A DNA stretch of 64,000 nt from Cryptosporangium arvum DSM 44712 (GTDB taxonomy: Bacteria > Actinomycetota > Actinomycetes > Mycobacteriales > Cryptosporangiaceae), in assembly GCF_000585375.1 (NCBI RefSeq), contig NZ_KK073874.1, positions 5,851,864-5,915,863 of the forward strand, written 5' to 3'. The notes below the pieces were generated by a model. The model ran no database searches. It was not told where the DNA came from and saw nothing but the letters and a program-made list of their open reading frames with translations. Positions within the stretch are counted from its first letter, which is position 1. Every line of letters begins with the position of its first letter. This document shows, in pieces, positions 41,613 to 50,089 of the stretch. A program made the position numbers and the translations under genes.

Positions 41613-42758
41613 TCAGGGCAGTTTCCTCAGGTCGAGCACCCGTGCGCTCCGCGCGCCGGACGTGGGCCAGAAGGCGGTGTCGTCGCCGAACTCGAACCCG
41701 ACCGGCACCGTCGAGGAGCCGTGCAGCCGGCCCAGCTCGACCGTGCGCCGCGCGACCAGGTCGACCAGGTCCAGCCGTCGGCTCCCGTCGGCCTCCCGGT
41801 CATTACGGATGAGCACGAGGTACCGGTCGCGGAACGGCACCATCCCGGAGAATCCGGTCTGGTAGCCGGTGAACGACTGCCATTCGGTCCCGTCGAGGCG
41901 CACGAGGTCGATCGTCGAGCCGTCCCGCGCCGACAGGCACCAGACCGGCGTGCACGTGTCCGCGGGCGACCGCGCGGTCCGGACCTCACCGGTACGGACG
42001 TTGCGCAGCGTCGGCGGTGTCTTTCCCGTGCGGGTCAGCCAGGGCCAGAAGCGGGGATGGTCGGACGCCGTGTCCTGGAACTGGGCCGTCGCGCGGGTGC
42101 GCAGGTCGACGGCGCGCACGCCCTGCGGTGTCGGCCCGTAGAAAACCGTGTCGCCGTCGAGTTCGACCGACGTGGTGTGGCCCCGGAAGGTCACGGTCGT
42201 GACCAGCGCCGGCGTCAGCGTGCCGACGGGAGCGCTCCAGATCTCCGGCGCCCCGCCCCGGCCGTTCACCAGCCAGACGATCCACCTGCCGTTCGCCCGG
42301 ACGTTGGAGACGTGGGCCCAGCGCGGCGCCGGCGCCGAGTGCGTGGACACCGGCGTCACCGACGAGCCGCGGAGCAGGACGAGCCGGGTGGCCCTCCGCT
42401 GGTCCTCGATGACGGCGACCGCCCGGCCGTCCGGCAGCATCGCCTCGACCCGGTACCCCTCACCGCCGACAGTGCCCGGCAGCGTGCGGATCGCGTCCGG
42501 CCAGAGGCCTTCGACGGTGGTCGGGGTGGTCGCGACCGGGGGTGGCGCGTCGCGGGCGACGGCCAGGACGCTCACGACGCCGACGAGCAGCACGAGCACG
42601 ACCCCGGCGGCGGCCGCCGCGACCAGACCGCTCCGCCGCCGCCGGTAGCCCGCGGTCACGGTCCGGTAGAGGTCGGCCGGCGGCGGCGGTGCCGCGTCGG
42701 CGACCCGGTTCAGCGTGTCCACGAGGACGTCGGTCACGTCGCGCCGCGGGTCAGACAT
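41613..42758 (-). CDS. Membrane protein with beta-propeller-like domain, sigma-factor partner
   Basis: This 381-residue protein has a 45-residue cytoplasmic head (DVTDVLVDTLNRVADAAPPP), one helix (about 47-68: LVAAAAAGVVLVLLVGVVSV), then an extracellular domain with repeated beta strands (GRWIVWLVNGRGGAPEIWSA; DRYLVLIRNDRE). It follows the ECF sigma gene with an 8-bp overlap (ATGTCTGA), so it is very probably its anti-sigma or sensor partner. No zinc H-x3-C-x2-C motif is visible, so the binding mode would differ from ZAS anti-sigma factors. Confidence 0.75.
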   Translation of the reverse strand: MSDPRRDVTDVLVDTLNRVADAAPPPPADLYRTVTAGYRRRRSGLVAAAAAGVVLVLLVGVVSVLAVARDAPPPVATTPTTVEGLWPDAIRTLPGTVGGEGYRVEAMLPDGRAVAVIEDQRRATRLVLLRGSSVTPVSTHSAPAPRWAHVSNVRANGRWIVWLVNGRGGAPEIWSAPVGTLTPALVTTVTFRGHTTSVELDGDTVFYGPTPQGVRAVDLRTRATAQFQDTASDHPRFWPWLTRTGKTPPTLRNVRTGEVRTARSPADTCTPVWCLSARDGSTIDLVRLDGTEWQSFTGYQTGFSGMVPFRDRYLVLIRNDREADGSRRLDLVDLVARRTVELGRLHGSSTVPVGFEFGDDTAFWPTSGARSARVLDLRKLP

Positions 42759-43272
42759 GACGCCTCCCGTCGATGGTGAGAACTTCGGGGATCTCGGGGT
42801 CGAGTCGCGCGCGGAGGGCGGCCAGCCCGCGCTGGGCCTGGCTGCGGACGGTGCCGCGGCTGATGCGTAACCGGGCGGCGATCGTGTCGTCGCCGAGCCC
42901 CTCGTAGTAGCGCAGCACGAGGACGGCCCGCTGGCGCGGCGGCACGTGCGCCAGCGCCGTCCACACCCCGACGTCGTTCTCGACCCGGCTGATGCCGGGG
43001 TCGGCGGCCCAGCGCTCCGGTACCGCGTCGGTGAGCCGTTCCCGGCGGCGTTTGCGCCACCAGCTGATGTGGAGCCGGGCCATCGTCGTGCGGACGTACG
43101 CCTCCGGGTCGTCGCGGCGTTCGACCCGGTCCCAGGCGCCACGCAGCCGGATCAGCGCTTCCTGCACCAGGTCGGCCGCGTCGTGCGGGTTACCGGCCAG
43201 GACGAACCCGTAGCGGGTCAGCGCGTGGGCGCGGCGGGACACGAAATCTTCGAAGCCGTCGGGCTCCGGCAT
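42751..43272 (-). CDS. ECF sigma factor, SigE family
   Basis: This 173-residue sigma-70 family protein contains region 2 (FEDFVSRRAHALTRYGFVLA; HDAADLVQEALIRLRGAWDR) and region 4 (PPRQRAVLVLRYYEGLGDDT; ISRGTVRSQAQRGLAALRA). It belongs to the actinobacterial SigE-like ECF group. ATG 43272 has GGGGAGG six bases upstream, while TTG 43278 lies inside the ribosome site region. It overlaps its membrane partner, forming a two-gene regulatory unit. No target promoter was identified. Confidence 0.93.
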   Translation of the reverse strand: MPEPDGFEDFVSRRAHALTRYGFVLAGNPHDAADLVQEALIRLRGAWDRVERRDDPEAYVRTTMARLHISWWRKRRRERLTDAVPERWAADPGISRVENDVGVWTALAHVPPRQRAVLVLRYYEGLGDDTIAARLRISRGTVRSQAQRGLAALRARLDPEIPEVLTIDGRRHV

Positions 43273-43308
43273 GGACAACCTCCCCGGTCGTCCCCAGGAC
43301 GCGCCGGG

Positions 43309-43330
43309 CCCCGGATCTGTTGCACCGGGG
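43309..43330 (-). terminator. Short hairpin after the lipoprotein protease gene
   Basis: CCCCGG (43309-43314) pairs with CCGGGG (43325-43330) directly after the stop of the HtrA-like lipoprotein gene. The stem is only six base pairs, so this is a weak call. Confidence 0.4.
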
Positions 43331-44353
43331 TCAGCCGGTGATCCGGCCCACCGTCACCGGCACGGTCACGGCGTCACCGCCTCGCTGCACCACGACCTCG
43401 ACCCGGTCGCCCGGGTTCACCGCGCGCACCGCCGCGTACACGTCCTCGACGTCGGCCACGTCCTGCGCACCGATCTTCGTGATGACGTCCCCGGTGCGGA
43501 TGCCCGCCGTCGCCGCCGGCGTTCCCGCGCCCACCCGGACCACGACTGCGCCCTTCTCGGCGTCGACGCCGAGCGCGTTGCGCACCGCGTCGGTGAGCTG
43601 GGCCAGCGACACCCCGAGATACGGGTGGACGGCCTTGCCGGTGCGCAGCAGCTGGTCGGCGACGTCCACCACGGTCGCGCTCGGGATCGCGAACCCCAGC
43701 GACACCGCTCCGGCCGAGGGCGGGATGTACGCCTCGTTGATGCCGACCAGGCGGCCCTGGCTGTCGAACAACCCGCCACCGGAGTTGCCCGGCGAGATCG
43801 CGGCGTCGGTCTGGATCAGGTCGACGAGCGGCCGTCCGCCGGTCTGCTCGGCCGGGATCTGGCGGCCGACGCCGGAGATGATGCCCTGGGTGACCGTGTT
43901 CTCGAAGCCGAGCGGGCTGCCGATCGCCAGCGCGACCTCACCGGAGCGGGGCAGATCGTCGCGGATCGCGATCGCCGGCAGGTTGGTGCGTGCGGCCTTG
44001 ATGACCGCGAGGTCGGCGATCTCGTCGGTGCCGACGACCGTGCCGTTCACGCTCGCGCCGTCGGCGAGCGTCAGCGTGACCGACCGGGCGGTGCCGACGA
44101 CGTGCTGGTTGGTGACGACGGTGTCCTTGCGGTAGACGACCCCGCTGCCCTGCGACCGCCCGGCGGTGACCGTGACCACGCTCGGTTCGACGATCTCGAC
44201 GACGTCCGGGATCGAGGTGCCCGCCGCGGCCGACGGGCTGCGCGTGGCGTCGGCCGCGGGCTCGGCCTCCGTCCCGAGCGCGCTGCACCCCCCGAGCAGC
44301 ACCACCGCGGCGACCGCCGCCGTCACCCGCACGTACCCGCTCCGTCGGCCCAT
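43331..44353 (-). CDS. HtrA-like S1C protease with lipoprotein signal
   Basis: This 340-residue protease has a lipoprotein signal with lipobox LLGGC (Cys23) and a spacer. The trypsin domain has His84 (VVTNQHVVGTA), Asp114 (EIADLAVIKA) and Ser191 (ISPGNSGGGLF), followed by a PDZ domain (about 250-335: AGTPAATAGIRTGDVITKIG). It should act outside the membrane in protein quality control or processing. It lies upstream of the sigma gene on the same strand with a 58-bp gap, and is a paralogue of the cytoplasmic protease 3.4 kb away. Confidence 0.94.
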   Translation of the reverse strand: MGRRSGYVRVTAAVAAVVLLGGCSALGTEAEPAADATRSPSAAAGTSIPDVVEIVEPSVVTVTAGRSQGSGVVYRKDTVVTNQHVVGTARSVTLTLADGASVNGTVVGTDEIADLAVIKAARTNLPAIAIRDDLPRSGEVALAIGSPLGFENTVTQGIISGVGRQIPAEQTGGRPLVDLIQTDAAISPGNSGGGLFDSQGRLVGINEAYIPPSAGAVSLGFAIPSATVVDVADQLLRTGKAVHPYLGVSLAQLTDAVRNALGVDAEKGAVVVRVGAGTPAATAGIRTGDVITKIGAQDVADVEDVYAAVRAVNPGDRVEVVVQRGGDAVTVPVTVGRITG

Positions 44354-44439
44354 GACGTGCGCTCCTCGCGTCGGACTAGTGAGCGGCCAGTCATCGGGCG
44401 CTCACCCAACGCTATCTCCACTACCCCGCCGGCCGGGTC

Positions 44440-44823
44440 TCACGCGCCGCGGCGGACGCGGTGCCAGACCGAAGCGGCGGCGACCGCGACCCGGGCGATC
44501 AGCACGTCGGCACGCGTCGCCGGCCGCCCGTGCGCCACCGCCGACGCCACGACCGGCACGGGCTCGGTCACGCGCGGCGGCTCGACCTGCCGCAGGGCCG
44601 GGTCGGGGGCGGCCGCCGCGAGCGCCCGCGCCACCGCGAGCGCTCGCGGATCGGGCCCGGTGGTCTCGGCGTCGTCGGCCAGACCGTCGAACAGGTCGGC
44701 GAGGCCGGTGCGGAGCTCCCGGTCGAGGCCGGGCGACTGCCGGAACCGGGACGACGCGGCCCGCAGCTCCGCGACCCCGGTGTCGTACTCCGTGCGCAGC
44801 GCGGCCCAGTCGACGTCCGTCAT
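44440..44823 (-). CDS. Hypothetical helical protein
   Basis: This 127-residue protein starts at ATG 44823 after GGAGGG. It is mostly helical (WAALRTEYDTGVAELRAASS; RADVLIARVAVAAASVWHRV) with a Pro-rich middle. No motif or family is recognised. It is upstream of the lipoprotein protease on the same strand with an 86-bp gap. Confidence 0.55.
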   Translation of the reverse strand: MTDVDWAALRTEYDTGVAELRAASSRFRQSPGLDRELRTGLADLFDGLADDAETTGPDPRALAVARALAAAAPDPALRQVEPPRVTEPVPVVASAVAHGRPATRADVLIARVAVAAASVWHRVRRGA

Positions 44824-44958
44824 CTCGCCCTCCGTTCGGCGTGGTCGATCGCTTCCCTCTCCAAGTAACCACGGACCGGGGCACTCATGCGGCGTCCACA
44901 GTGGCTGAACCGGACACCCCTGCCGAGACGCGTCACAACCGTGCGTAATGATGGGGAG

Positions 44959-45630
44959 ATGACGTCGAACGACAAGGGCACTCCAGGAGTGGACGTTCCG
45001 GATGGCCGTGGCCGCACCGGGCTGCACCTGACCGGCCGTGACCTGCGCGGCAACCCGCGGGTCGAGGTGCTCGACGTCGAGCTGCTCGCGTCCAGCTGGT
45101 ACGTGCTGCGCAGGAACACGTTCACGTACCGCCACCGCGACGGGCGGGTGACGACCGAGTCACGCGAGACCTACGACCGCGGGAACGGCGCCACGATCCT
45201 GCTCTACGATCTCGCCCGGCGCACCGTGCTGCTCACCCGCCAGTTCCGCTTCCCGGCCTACGTCAACGACCACCCGGACGGGATGCTGCTGGAGGCCGCG
45301 GCGGGGCTGCTGGACGGCGACGACCCGGAGACCGCGATCCGGCGCGAGGCCGCCGAGGAGACCGGGCACACGGTCGGCGCGGTCGAGCACGTGTTCGACG
45401 CGTACATGAGCCCGGGGTCGATCACCGAGCGGCTCAGCTTCTACGCGGCGCCCTACAGCGCCCAGAGCCGGACGTCGGAGGGCGGCGGGGTCGCCGGCGA
45501 GGGTGAGGACATCGAGGTCGTCGAGCTCGACTTCGACAAGGCGCTGGCGCTGATCGAGCAGGGTGACATCGCCGACGCCAAGACCATCATGTTGCTGCAG
45601 TGGGCGGCGCTGCGCGGCCCGTTCCGCTAG
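44959..45630 (+). CDS. Nudix hydrolase, NudK-like
   Basis: This 223-residue protein has the Nudix region LLEAAAGLLDGDDPETAIRR followed by EAAEETGHTV, aligning directly with E. coli NudK (GLLDNDEPE...EAIEETG). NudK hydrolyses GDP-mannose and related sugar nucleotides. AYMSPGSITERLSFYAAPY and VVELDFDKALALIEQGDIAD also match. ATG 44959 has no proper spacing to a ribosome site, but TAATGA seven bases upstream fits a leaderless start. It converges on the HNH gene with a 4-bp overlap. Confidence 0.9.
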   Translation: MTSNDKGTPGVDVPDGRGRTGLHLTGRDLRGNPRVEVLDVELLASSWYVLRRNTFTYRHRDGRVTTESRETYDRGNGATILLYDLARRTVLLTRQFRFPAYVNDHPDGMLLEAAAGLLDGDDPETAIRREAAEETGHTVGAVEHVFDAYMSPGSITERLSFYAAPYSAQSRTSEGGGVAGEGEDIEVVELDFDKALALIEQGDIADAKTIMLLQWAALRGPFR

Positions 45631-46034
45631 AGCCCGTCCGGCGAGCGAGATCCGCGGGACCGGACCTGGAGCCGCCGCAGCTGGGACGCGATCTGGGTGC
45701 GGGCCCGGCGCTGGCCGCCCCGCTCCGCGATCGCGGACGCCAGCTCACGCAGCGTCCGGGCGAGGCGGGCGCGGTCCACCGGCCACCCGAGCCGCTCGCA
45801 CTCGTCGGCCCAGTCGGCGGCGCCGCGGTGCCCGCGCGCCCGGTTGCACCGCCCGCACGCCGCGACCTCGTTCTCCAGCCAGGACGGGCCGCCCTTGACC
45901 CGCGGCACCAGGTGATCGGTCGTCGGGCGCACCAGGCGCCCGAACTCCCGGCCGCACCAGACGCACGCCGCCCCGTCGCGGGCCATGCGCTCGGCCAGCC
46001 GGTCGGCCCGCGCCGGTTCCCCTGAAGTACTCAT
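45627..46034 (-). CDS. HNH endonuclease
   Basis: This 135-residue protein carries an HNH zinc-finger nuclease domain: ACVWCGREFG, TTDHLVPRVKGGPSWLENEV and AACGRCNRARG. The two C-x2-C pairs bind zinc and His-Asn supply the active site. The C terminus is Arg-rich. Similar stand-alone HNH proteins are common in actinomycetes; a role in restriction or phage processes is unproven. Its 3' end overlaps the nudK-like gene. Confidence 0.88.
   Translation of the reverse strand: MSTSGEPARADRLAERMARDGAACVWCGREFGRLVRPTTDHLVPRVKGGPSWLENEVAACGRCNRARGHRGAADWADECERLGWPVDRARLARTLRELASAIAERGGQRRARTQIASQLRRLQVRSRGSRSPDGL
45636..45660. terminator. Hairpin between nudK-like and HNH genes
   Basis: GTCC and GGAC, then GCG and CGC, pair around the loop AGCGAGATC with one G-G mismatch. 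The loop CGAGCGAGAT is shared with the hairpin at 4928-4955. It lies within the last codons of the HNH gene. Confidence 0.5.
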
Positions 46035-46128
46035 CAGGTCGATTCAACGCTCATCGACCGCACCCGCATCCCGACCTCTTGACACCGGGGCGCGCCGGAT
46101 CCGACCCTGTTGCGGAGGGCGCACCGCG

Positions 46129-46166
46129 TTCTGCATGACGCACACCCTTCTGTCTGACGCACACCT
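46129..46166 (+). promoter_or_regulatory. Two 19-bp direct repeats before the Rieske operon
   Basis: Two head-to-tail 19-bp units start at 46129 and 46148, identical at 15-16 positions: TTCTG, three variable bases, then GACGCACACC. The second ends 12 bp before the ATG at 46179. The same TTCYG-n-TGACGCA core appears in the iclR/aldehyde dehydrogenase gap, so this looks like an IclR operator. Confidence 0.65.
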
Positions 46167-46178
46167 CGAGGGGTTCGC

Positions 46179-46496
46179 ATGATTCCCGTCTGCCCCCTGG
46201 ACGACCTTCCCCCCGGCGAGAGCCACCGGCTCGACCTCACTCCCCCGATCAGCGTGTTCCGCACCGACGACGGTGAGCTCTACGCGCTCGACGACACCTG
46301 CACCCACCAGGACGCCTCGCTGGCCGACGGCTGGATCGAGGAGTGCGCGGTGGAGTGCCCGCTGCACGCGTCCCGCTTCGACCTGCGCACCGGGAAGCCG
46401 GACGGCCTGCCCGCGAAGGTCGCAGTCCGCACCCACCCGGTCGTGGTCGTCGACGGCGTCATCCACGTCGTCCCGTCCGGCGAATTCCCGCACTGA
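46179..46496 (+). CDS. Rieske [2Fe-2S] ferredoxin
   Basis: This 105-residue protein is a stand-alone Rieske ferredoxin. Its cluster ligands are in CTHQDASLADG (C-x-H) and CPLHASRFD (C-x2-H). It probably passes electrons to the Rieske oxygenase encoded third in the operon, though a flavin reductase partner is not present in the window. It is 19 bp upstream of the dimethylglycine oxidase-like gene. Two candidate regulator sites lie directly before it. Confidence 0.93.
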   Translation: MIPVCPLDDLPPGESHRLDLTPPISVFRTDDGELYALDDTCTHQDASLADGWIEECAVECPLHASRFDLRTGKPDGLPAKVAVRTHPVVVVDGVIHVVPSGEFPH

Positions 46497-46515
46497 GCGC
46501 GACGGAGGCCCAGGC

Positions 46516-48909
46516 ATGACGAAAGTGATAATCGTCGGCGCCGGCATCGTCGGCAGTGCGATCGCCGACGAGCTGACCCAGCGCGGCTGGACCGACGTGC
46601 TCGTCCTCGACCAGGGCCCCCTCTACGCCACCGGCGGGTCGAGTTCGCACGCGCCCGGCCTGGTCTTCCAGACCAACCCGAGCAAGACGATGACGAACTT
46701 CGCCCAGTACACGGTGGAGAAGCTGCGCGGCTTCGGCGAGCGGGCGTTCCGGCCGGTCGGCGGCCTCGAGGTGGCCACGACCCCGGAGCGGCTGACCGAG
46801 CTGCACCGCCGCGCCGGTCTCGCCACGTCCTGGGGCCTGCCCGGCGAGGTGCTCGACCCCGAGCGGGCCGCCGCACTGCACCCGCTGCTGAGCCCGGAGA
46901 AGATCCTCGGCGGTTTCCACACGCCCACCGACGGCCTGGTCGGCGCCGTCGACGCGGTCACGTTCCAGGCCGAGCGCGCGATCGCACGCGGGGCGCGGTT
47001 CCTCGGCGGCCACCGCGTCACCGCCGTCCGCACGGCCCCGGACGGCCGGGTCGCCGGCGTCGACACCGATCGGGGCAGCTTCGACGCCGACGTCGTGATC
47101 GGCGCGGCCGGCTTCTGGGGCCCACGGTTCGGCGCGCTCGTCGACCTGACGATCCCGCTGCTCCCGCTGGCCCACCAGTACGTGCGGACCGGCCCGGTCG
47201 CCGCGCTGCCCGGTGACGGCCGCGCGCCGATCCTGCGCCACCAGGACGCCGACCTCTACTTCCGCGAGCACGGCGACCGCGTCGGCATCGGTTCCTACGC
47301 GCACCGGCCGATGCCGGTCGAGCACATCCGCCGCCACGACGAGTCGGCCGTGATGCCGAGCGTCGAGGAGTTCACACCCGCGGACTTCGACCCGAGCTGG
47401 GACGACGCGGTCGCGCTGCTGCCCGCGCTGGCCGAGACGAAGGTCGACGAGGGCATCAACGGCATCTTCTCGTTCACCGCCGACGGGTTCCCGCTGATCG
47501 GTGAGCACCGCGAACTGCCCGGGCTCTGGATCGCCGAGGCGGTCTGGGTGACGCACTCGGCCGGGGTCGCGAAGGCGGTCGCCGAGTGGATCGTCGACGG
47601 GCAGCCGAGCGTCGACGTCCACGAGTGCGACCTCTACCGGTTCGACCCGGTCCAGCTCACCGATTCCTACGTCCGCACCCGCGCCGCGCGCAACTTCGTC
47701 GAGGTCTACGACATCCTGCACCCGCTCGACCCGCCGGCCGAACCGCGCCCGCTGCGGGTCAGCCCGTTCCACCCGCGCCAGCGGGAGCTCGGGGCGGTGT
47801 TCACCGAGGGTGCGGCCTGGGAGCGTCCGCTGTGGTTCCGCGCGAACGACGACCTGCCCGAGGCCCAGGGCATCCCGGACCGCGACGCCTGGTCGGCGAA
47901 ACACTGGTCGAGGACCGCCGGCGCCGAGGCCCTGGTCACCCGCGAGCGGGTCGCGATGTACGACATGACCCCGCTGAGCCGGCTCGAGGTCGCCGGGCCC
48001 GGCGCGCTGGGCTTCCTCCAGCGGATGACGACGAACAACCTCGACAAGGCCCCCGGCGCGGTGACGTACACGCTGCTGCTGGACGAGGCCGGCGGGGTGC
48101 GCAGCGACCTGACCGTGGCGCGGCTGGCCCCCGACCGTTTCCAGGTCGGCGTCAACGGCCCGCTCGACCTCGACCGGTTCCTGCGCTACGCCCCCGCCGA
48201 CGTGGCCGTCCGCGACATCACCGGCGCCACCTGCTGCATCGGTCTCTGGGGCCCGCGGGCGCGTGACGTGCTCCAGCCGCTCACCGGCACCGACGTCGGC
48301 CACCGCGCGTTCGGGTACTTCAAGGCCCGGTCCCTGGACGTCGGGGACGTGCCGGTCGTCGCACTGCGCCTGTCGTACGTCGGCGAGCTGGGCTGGGAGC
48401 TGTACACGTCCGCCGAGCTGGGCCTGCGCCTGTGGGACACGCTGTGGGACGCCGGCCGGCGGCACGGCGTGATCGCGGCCGGGCGCAGCGCGTTCAACAG
48501 CCTGCGGCTGGAGAAGGGCTACCGGCTCGCCGGTACCGACATGACCACCGAGCACGACCCGTACGCGGCCGGTCTCGCGTTCGCGGTGCGCGACGACAAG
48601 GACTTCATCGGACGCGACGCGCTGCGCGACCGGGGCGAACCCGACCGGCGCCTGACCGTGCTCACGCTCGACGACCCGACCGCCGTGGTGCTGGGCAAGG
48701 AGCCCGTGCATCACGAGGGAGCGCCCGCGGGCTACGTCACCAGCGCGGCCTACGGCTACACGATCGGCCGGTGCGTCGCGTACGCGTGGCTGCCGGCGTC
48801 GCTGCGCCCCGGGGACGCCGTGAGCATCGGCTACCTGGGCACGATGCTCGCCGCCACCGTCGGCACCGAGCCGCTGTTCGACCCTGCGATGGAACGGATC
48901 CGGTGCTGA
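46516..48909 (+). CDS. Dimethylglycine oxidase/dehydrogenase-like protein (FAD + GcvT domains)
   Basis: This 797-residue protein has an N-terminal FAD/DAO domain (KVIIVGAGIVGSAIADEL; a SSHAPGLVFQ segment whose His is the typical covalent-FAD site; LIGEHRELPGLWIAEAVWVT) and a C-terminal GcvT-type folate-binding half (about 420-797: VTRERVAMYDMTPLSRLEVA; LSYVGELGWELY; GYRLAGTDMTTEHDPYAAG). This matches dimethylglycine oxidase, which demethylates dimethylglycine and passes the one-carbon unit to tetrahydrofolate. ATG 46516 follows GGAGG. Substrate could be another N-methyl amine. Confidence 0.93.
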   Translation: MTKVIIVGAGIVGSAIADELTQRGWTDVLVLDQGPLYATGGSSSHAPGLVFQTNPSKTMTNFAQYTVEKLRGFGERAFRPVGGLEVATTPERLTELHRRAGLATSWGLPGEVLDPERAAALHPLLSPEKILGGFHTPTDGLVGAVDAVTFQAERAIARGARFLGGHRVTAVRTAPDGRVAGVDTDRGSFDADVVIGAAGFWGPRFGALVDLTIPLLPLAHQYVRTGPVAALPGDGRAPILRHQDADLYFREHGDRVGIGSYAHRPMPVEHIRRHDESAVMPSVEEFTPADFDPSWDDAVALLPALAETKVDEGINGIFSFTADGFPLIGEHRELPGLWIAEAVWVTHSAGVAKAVAEWIVDGQPSVDVHECDLYRFDPVQLTDSYVRTRAARNFVEVYDILHPLDPPAEPRPLRVSPFHPRQRELGAVFTEGAAWERPLWFRANDDLPEAQGIPDRDAWSAKHWSRTAGAEALVTRERVAMYDMTPLSRLEVAGPGALGFLQRMTTNNLDKAPGAVTYTLLLDEAGGVRSDLTVARLAPDRFQVGVNGPLDLDRFLRYAPADVAVRDITGATCCIGLWGPRARDVLQPLTGTDVGHRAFGYFKARSLDVGDVPVVALRLSYVGELGWELYTSAELGLRLWDTLWDAGRRHGVIAAGRSAFNSLRLEKGYRLAGTDMTTEHDPYAAGLAFAVRDDKDFIGRDALRDRGEPDRRLTVLTLDDPTAVVLGKEPVHHEGAPAGYVTSAAYGYTIGRCVAYAWLPASLRPGDAVSIGYLGTMLAATVGTEPLFDPAMERIRC

Positions 48910-50024
48910 TGACCGCCCTCGAAAGCCCGAGCCTGCTCCGCACCCTGCCCGGACCGCACTACACCGACCCCGCGTTGTTCGCGCGGGAGCAGGAGCGCAT
49001 CTTCGAGACGATGTGGTTCTGCGCGGTCCGCGCCGACGACCTGCCCGGCCCGGGCTCGTTCCGCACCGTGCGGATCGGCCGGGAGAGCGTCGTCCTCGCC
49101 CGCGGCCGGGACCGGGCGATCCGCGGTTTCCTCAACGTCTGCCGCCACCGGGGCGCGCAGCTCTGCGCCGCCGAGGAGGGCTCGGTCGGGCGCGCGTTCC
49201 GGTGCACGTACCACGCCTGGACCTACGACCTGACCGGCGCGCTGATCGCCGCGCCCAACCTGGCGAGCATGCCCGACCTCGACAAGAAGGCCCACGGGCT
49301 GGTCACCGTGCACACCCGGGAGTGGCTCGGCTACGTCTGGGTGTGCCTGGCCGACGAGCCGCCGGACTTCGCGCACGACGTCGAGGGCGCGGTCGTCGAA
49401 CGCCTCGGCGACCTGGAGAGCATCGACGCCTACGACATCGCGTCGCTCAAGGTCGGGCGCCGGATCACCTACGACGTGGCGGCGAACTGGAAGCTCATCG
49501 TCGAGAACTTCATGGAGTGCTACCACTGCGCGACGATCCACCCGGAGCTCACCGAGGTGCTGCCGGAGTTCGCGAACGGCTACGCCGCGCAGTACTACGT
49601 CGGGCACGGCGCGGAGTTCGGCGCGGACGTCGAGGGCTTCACCGTCGACGGGTCGGCCGGCCACGACCGCATCCCGGGCGTCTCGGCCGACCAGGACCGC
49701 CGCTACTACGCGATCACGATCCGTCCCCAGGTGTTCGTCAACCTGGTGCCCGACCACGTGATCCTGCACCGGATGGTGCCGCTGGCCGCCGACCGCACGA
49801 TCGTCGAGTGCGACTGGCTGTACCTGCCGGGCGTCGTCGAGTCCGGTGCGGACGTCTCGGCGTCGGTGGAGCTGTTCCACCGCGTCAACCAGCAGGATTT
49901 CGAGGCGTGCGAACGCACGCAGCCGGCGATGAGCTCGCGGGTCTACGCGAACGGCGGCGTGCTGGTGCCGAGCGAGCACCACATCGCCCAGTTCCACGAC
50001 TGGGTGCGGCAGCGGCTGGCCTGA
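48909..50024 (+). CDS. Rieske oxygenase alpha subunit (GbcA/choline monooxygenase-like)
   Basis: This 371-residue oxygenase has a Rieske domain (CRHRGAQLC and CTYHAWTYD) and a mononuclear iron site (NFMECYHCATIHPEL; the two His and an Asp further on). It resembles the GbcA-type glycine betaine demethylases, stachydrine demethylases and plant choline monooxygenase. With dimethylglycine oxidase next to it, betaine to dimethylglycine is the most natural step. ATG 48909 overlaps the previous stop by one base (TGATG). Confidence 0.92.
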   Translation: MTALESPSLLRTLPGPHYTDPALFAREQERIFETMWFCAVRADDLPGPGSFRTVRIGRESVVLARGRDRAIRGFLNVCRHRGAQLCAAEEGSVGRAFRCTYHAWTYDLTGALIAAPNLASMPDLDKKAHGLVTVHTREWLGYVWVCLADEPPDFAHDVEGAVVERLGDLESIDAYDIASLKVGRRITYDVAANWKLIVENFMECYHCATIHPELTEVLPEFANGYAAQYYVGHGAEFGADVEGFTVDGSAGHDRIPGVSADQDRRYYAITIRPQVFVNLVPDHVILHRMVPLAADRTIVECDWLYLPGVVESGADVSASVELFHRVNQQDFEACERTQPAMSSRVYANGGVLVPSEHHIAQFHDWVRQRLA

Positions 50025-50034
50025 CCGACGGGCA

Positions 50035-50063
50035 GAGACGGGCTCCCCCGTGGCGCCCGTCTC
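50035..50063. terminator. Bidirectional terminator after the Rieske operon
   Basis: GAGACGGGC (50035-50043) pairs perfectly with GCCCGTCTC (50055-50063) around an 11-base loop, between the Rieske oxygenase and the convergent MmpL gene. Confidence 0.75.
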
Positions 50064-50089
50064 CGCATGTGTCACCGGTTGAGCCACTC

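Noticed and set aside
46044-46547. Minus-strand frame across the Rieske ferredoxin
   Set aside because: Antisense shadow; the plus strand has exact Rieske ligands and a regulated start.
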